Shown here: positions 5,140-6,274 of the stretch, piece by piece | Layout: each line of letters begins with the position of its first letter | How positions within the stretch are numbered: position 1 is the stretch's first letter | DNA from: an uncultured Clostridia bacterium | Lineage (GTDB): Bacteria > Bacillota > Clostridia > Peptostreptococcales > Anaerovoracaceae | Assembly (NCBI GenBank): GCA_934255435.1 | Contig: CAKQNZ010000122.1 | Span: forward strand, 1 to 6,274 | Length of the DNA: 6,274 nucleotides | Direction: 5' to 3' | Notes under the pieces: model-generated | Database searches by the model: none | What the model saw: only the letters and a program-made list of their open reading frames with translations | Told to the model about the DNA's origin: nothing | Position numbers and translations under genes: made by a program

Positions 5140-6274
5140 ATGGTACGAAAAAAATGTTATTTCTTATGTCTTATCATTTTTATGATGCTCATGGCAAGTA
5201 TCCCTGCGTATGCAGCAGAAAACCCGGGCTACACCTGGTCAGGATGGAGCACAAATAATCCGGGGGGGGGGTATGACTATGAGTCAAAAACCCAGTACAG
5301 ATATGCAGACAAGCAGTTTATCAAGAGCGGATATCCATCGGTAAGCGGATATACCCAGTCATCTAAAAATCTAATCAGTACAAGCTACGGTAACTATACG
5401 ACAAACAGCGTGTCAGCAAGCACGTCAAGAAACAGTTCCTATACTACAGAAGTTACCGGAGAGTCAAAATCAGCGTACTACGCATATTCATATGTGTGCG
5501 ACTGCATGAAATTTTTCTGGTGCAACAATAAAGGCGCACACAAACATTCAGACGGCAAAAAACATTACACATCAAATCGTTTAAACATCTATTCAACAAA
5601 ATCACTGGCAGCATCAGGTCATCCAGGCGAATGGGATTCAGGCGTATACGGCTACAAGTGCGCACAGAATTACTACAGAGGATCTACTCATAAGATAGGA
5701 TACGTTTACTGCCTGTCATACAAAGGCAAGTTCGTAGCATCATACTCATCTAAAACATATACATGGCTGTGGCAGAACAGCAGCAAGAAAACAGTGTACA
5801 GACCGGTAACGAAGAAATACAACTTCACCCACTGGAAATGGGGTTCATATTCTAACTGGTCCGACAGCTATGTTTCATCGAATTCCAATAGAAAAGTACA
5901 GACAAGGACACTGTACAGATACAAGATATATCCGAAAGCACAGAGCATAACTACAAGCAAAAGCACATATAGTAAGACTTTCGGAGTTCCTCCGTTCAGT
6001 CTCGGTGCAAAAGCTAAGACAAAGCTCACATACAAGAGCAGCAATACGAATATCGCTACTGTATCATCAGCAGGCAAGGTCACGCTCAAAAACCCGGGCA
6101 CAGCAAAGATAACCGTAAAAGCAGCGTCATCAGCGTATTATAAACCGGCAACGAAAGTAGTGACGGTCACATCAAAACTGGAAACACCAGATATATCAGT
6201 AAAAATATCAAAGAAAAAGCCAGCGAAAAAAGGCAGGAAGAAAATTCAGGTAGGCGTTACTAATGATCCAATAG
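5140..6274 (+). CDS. Secreted W-S-x-W / Ig-like surface protein, 3' end missing
   Basis: Open to the window end (378 complete codons, no stop), so the C-terminus is missing. Residues 1-25 form a signal peptide: MVRKK, a hydrophobic core, and a likely cleavage after AYA. Residues about 31-58 hold YTWSGWST...SKTQYRYADK. Residues about 232-264 hold a second copy-like module, W232-K-W234...NWSDSY...RKVQTRTLYRYK. Both recall the W-S-x-W and R-x-R-x-YR pattern of thrombospondin-like modules common in Clostridia surface proteins. Between them is an aromatic, Cys/His-rich segment with C120, C122, C128, H134, H136, H142, C174 and C191. Residues about 267-346 match a Big_2-type Ig-like domain (TYKSSNTNIATVSSAGKVTL, NPGTAKITVKA). 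A Lys-rich start of a further module follows. A ten-G run lies within codons 41-44. It is probably an exported surface or adhesive protein under its own promoter; the ligand is unknown. Confidence 0.88.
   Translation, partial: MVRKKCYFLCLIIFMMLMASIPAYAAENPGYTWSGWSTNNPGGGYDYESKTQYRYADKQFIKSGYPSVSGYTQSSKNLISTSYGNYTTNSVSASTSRNSSYTTEVTGESKSAYYAYSYVCDCMKFFWCNNKGAHKHSDGKKHYTSNRLNIYSTKSLAASGHPGEWDSGVYGYKCAQNYYRGSTHKIGYVYCLSYKGKFVASYSSKTYTWLWQNSSKKTVYRPVTKKYNFTHWKWGSYSNWSDSYVSSNSNRKVQTRTLYRYKIYPKAQSITTSKSTYSKTFGVPPFSLGAKAKTKLTYKSSNTNIATVSSAGKVTLKNPGTAKITVKAASSAYYKPATKVVTVTSKLETPDISVKISKKKPAKKGRKKIQVGVTNDPI
5262..5271 (+). repeat. Ten-G homopolymer inside the coding sequence
   Basis: Ten consecutive G residues encode the end of Pro41 and Gly42-44, just after the signal peptide and inside the first W-S-x-W module. 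As written the gene is in frame. One G fewer would bring a TAA at 5342-5344 into frame; one G more would give a TGA at 5274-5276. Poly-G runs of this kind drive slipped-strand phase variation in other bacteria. A sequencing or assembly length error is the main alternative. Confidence 0.9.

Overview
The window looks like a piece of a Gram-positive Clostridia genome, most likely a gut-type member of Lachnospiraceae or a close relative. The grounds are AGA/ATA-rich codon use at moderate GC, strong GGAGG-type ribosome binding sites, membrane-tethered CxxC-x10-CxxC zinc ribbons, a YARHG domain, and a secreted protein combining W-S-x-W modules with a Big_2-type Ig-like domain. This is inferred from protein style. 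No RNA gene, transposase or CRISPR array was seen.

Region 1 (78-4676) is a tight five-gene operon on the + strand with gaps of 1, 33, 4 and 16 bases. In order it encodes: a four-helix membrane protein with two C-terminal zinc ribbons; a zinc ribbon-helix-YARHG protein; a zinc ribbon-acidic linker-helix-TPR protein with a DxDxD-type motif; a membrane-anchored extracellular protein with a related DxDG-PEL motif; and a Q/P-rich two-helix membrane protein. All four zinc ribbons share one cysteine spacing. The predicted topology puts every ribbon inside the cell and the YARHG, TPR and DxD parts outside. This suggests an envelope-associated complex that links outside to inside, but no enzymatic function can be read from it. 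A good intrinsic terminator (4699-4748) closes the operon. Bases 1-77 show no assignable gene; reading frame 3, that of the first gene, is open to the window edge.

Region 2 (4749-5139) is an AT-rich intergenic stretch of about 390 bases. It holds a good extended -10 promoter (TGTTATAAT), a weaker second promoter-like site, a repeated ATTGCATA element, two dyads spaced 20 bp apart and a 9-bp inverted repeat that encloses the promoter.

Region 3 (5140 to the window end) is the start of a secreted repeat-domain protein, cut off by the window edge. It has a signal peptide, two W-S-x-W-type modules around a Cys/His-rich segment, then an Ig-like domain. A run of ten G residues lies in frame just after the signal peptide, and gain or loss of one G would truncate the protein early. 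This makes it a candidate phase-variable surface gene and the most interesting feature in the window.
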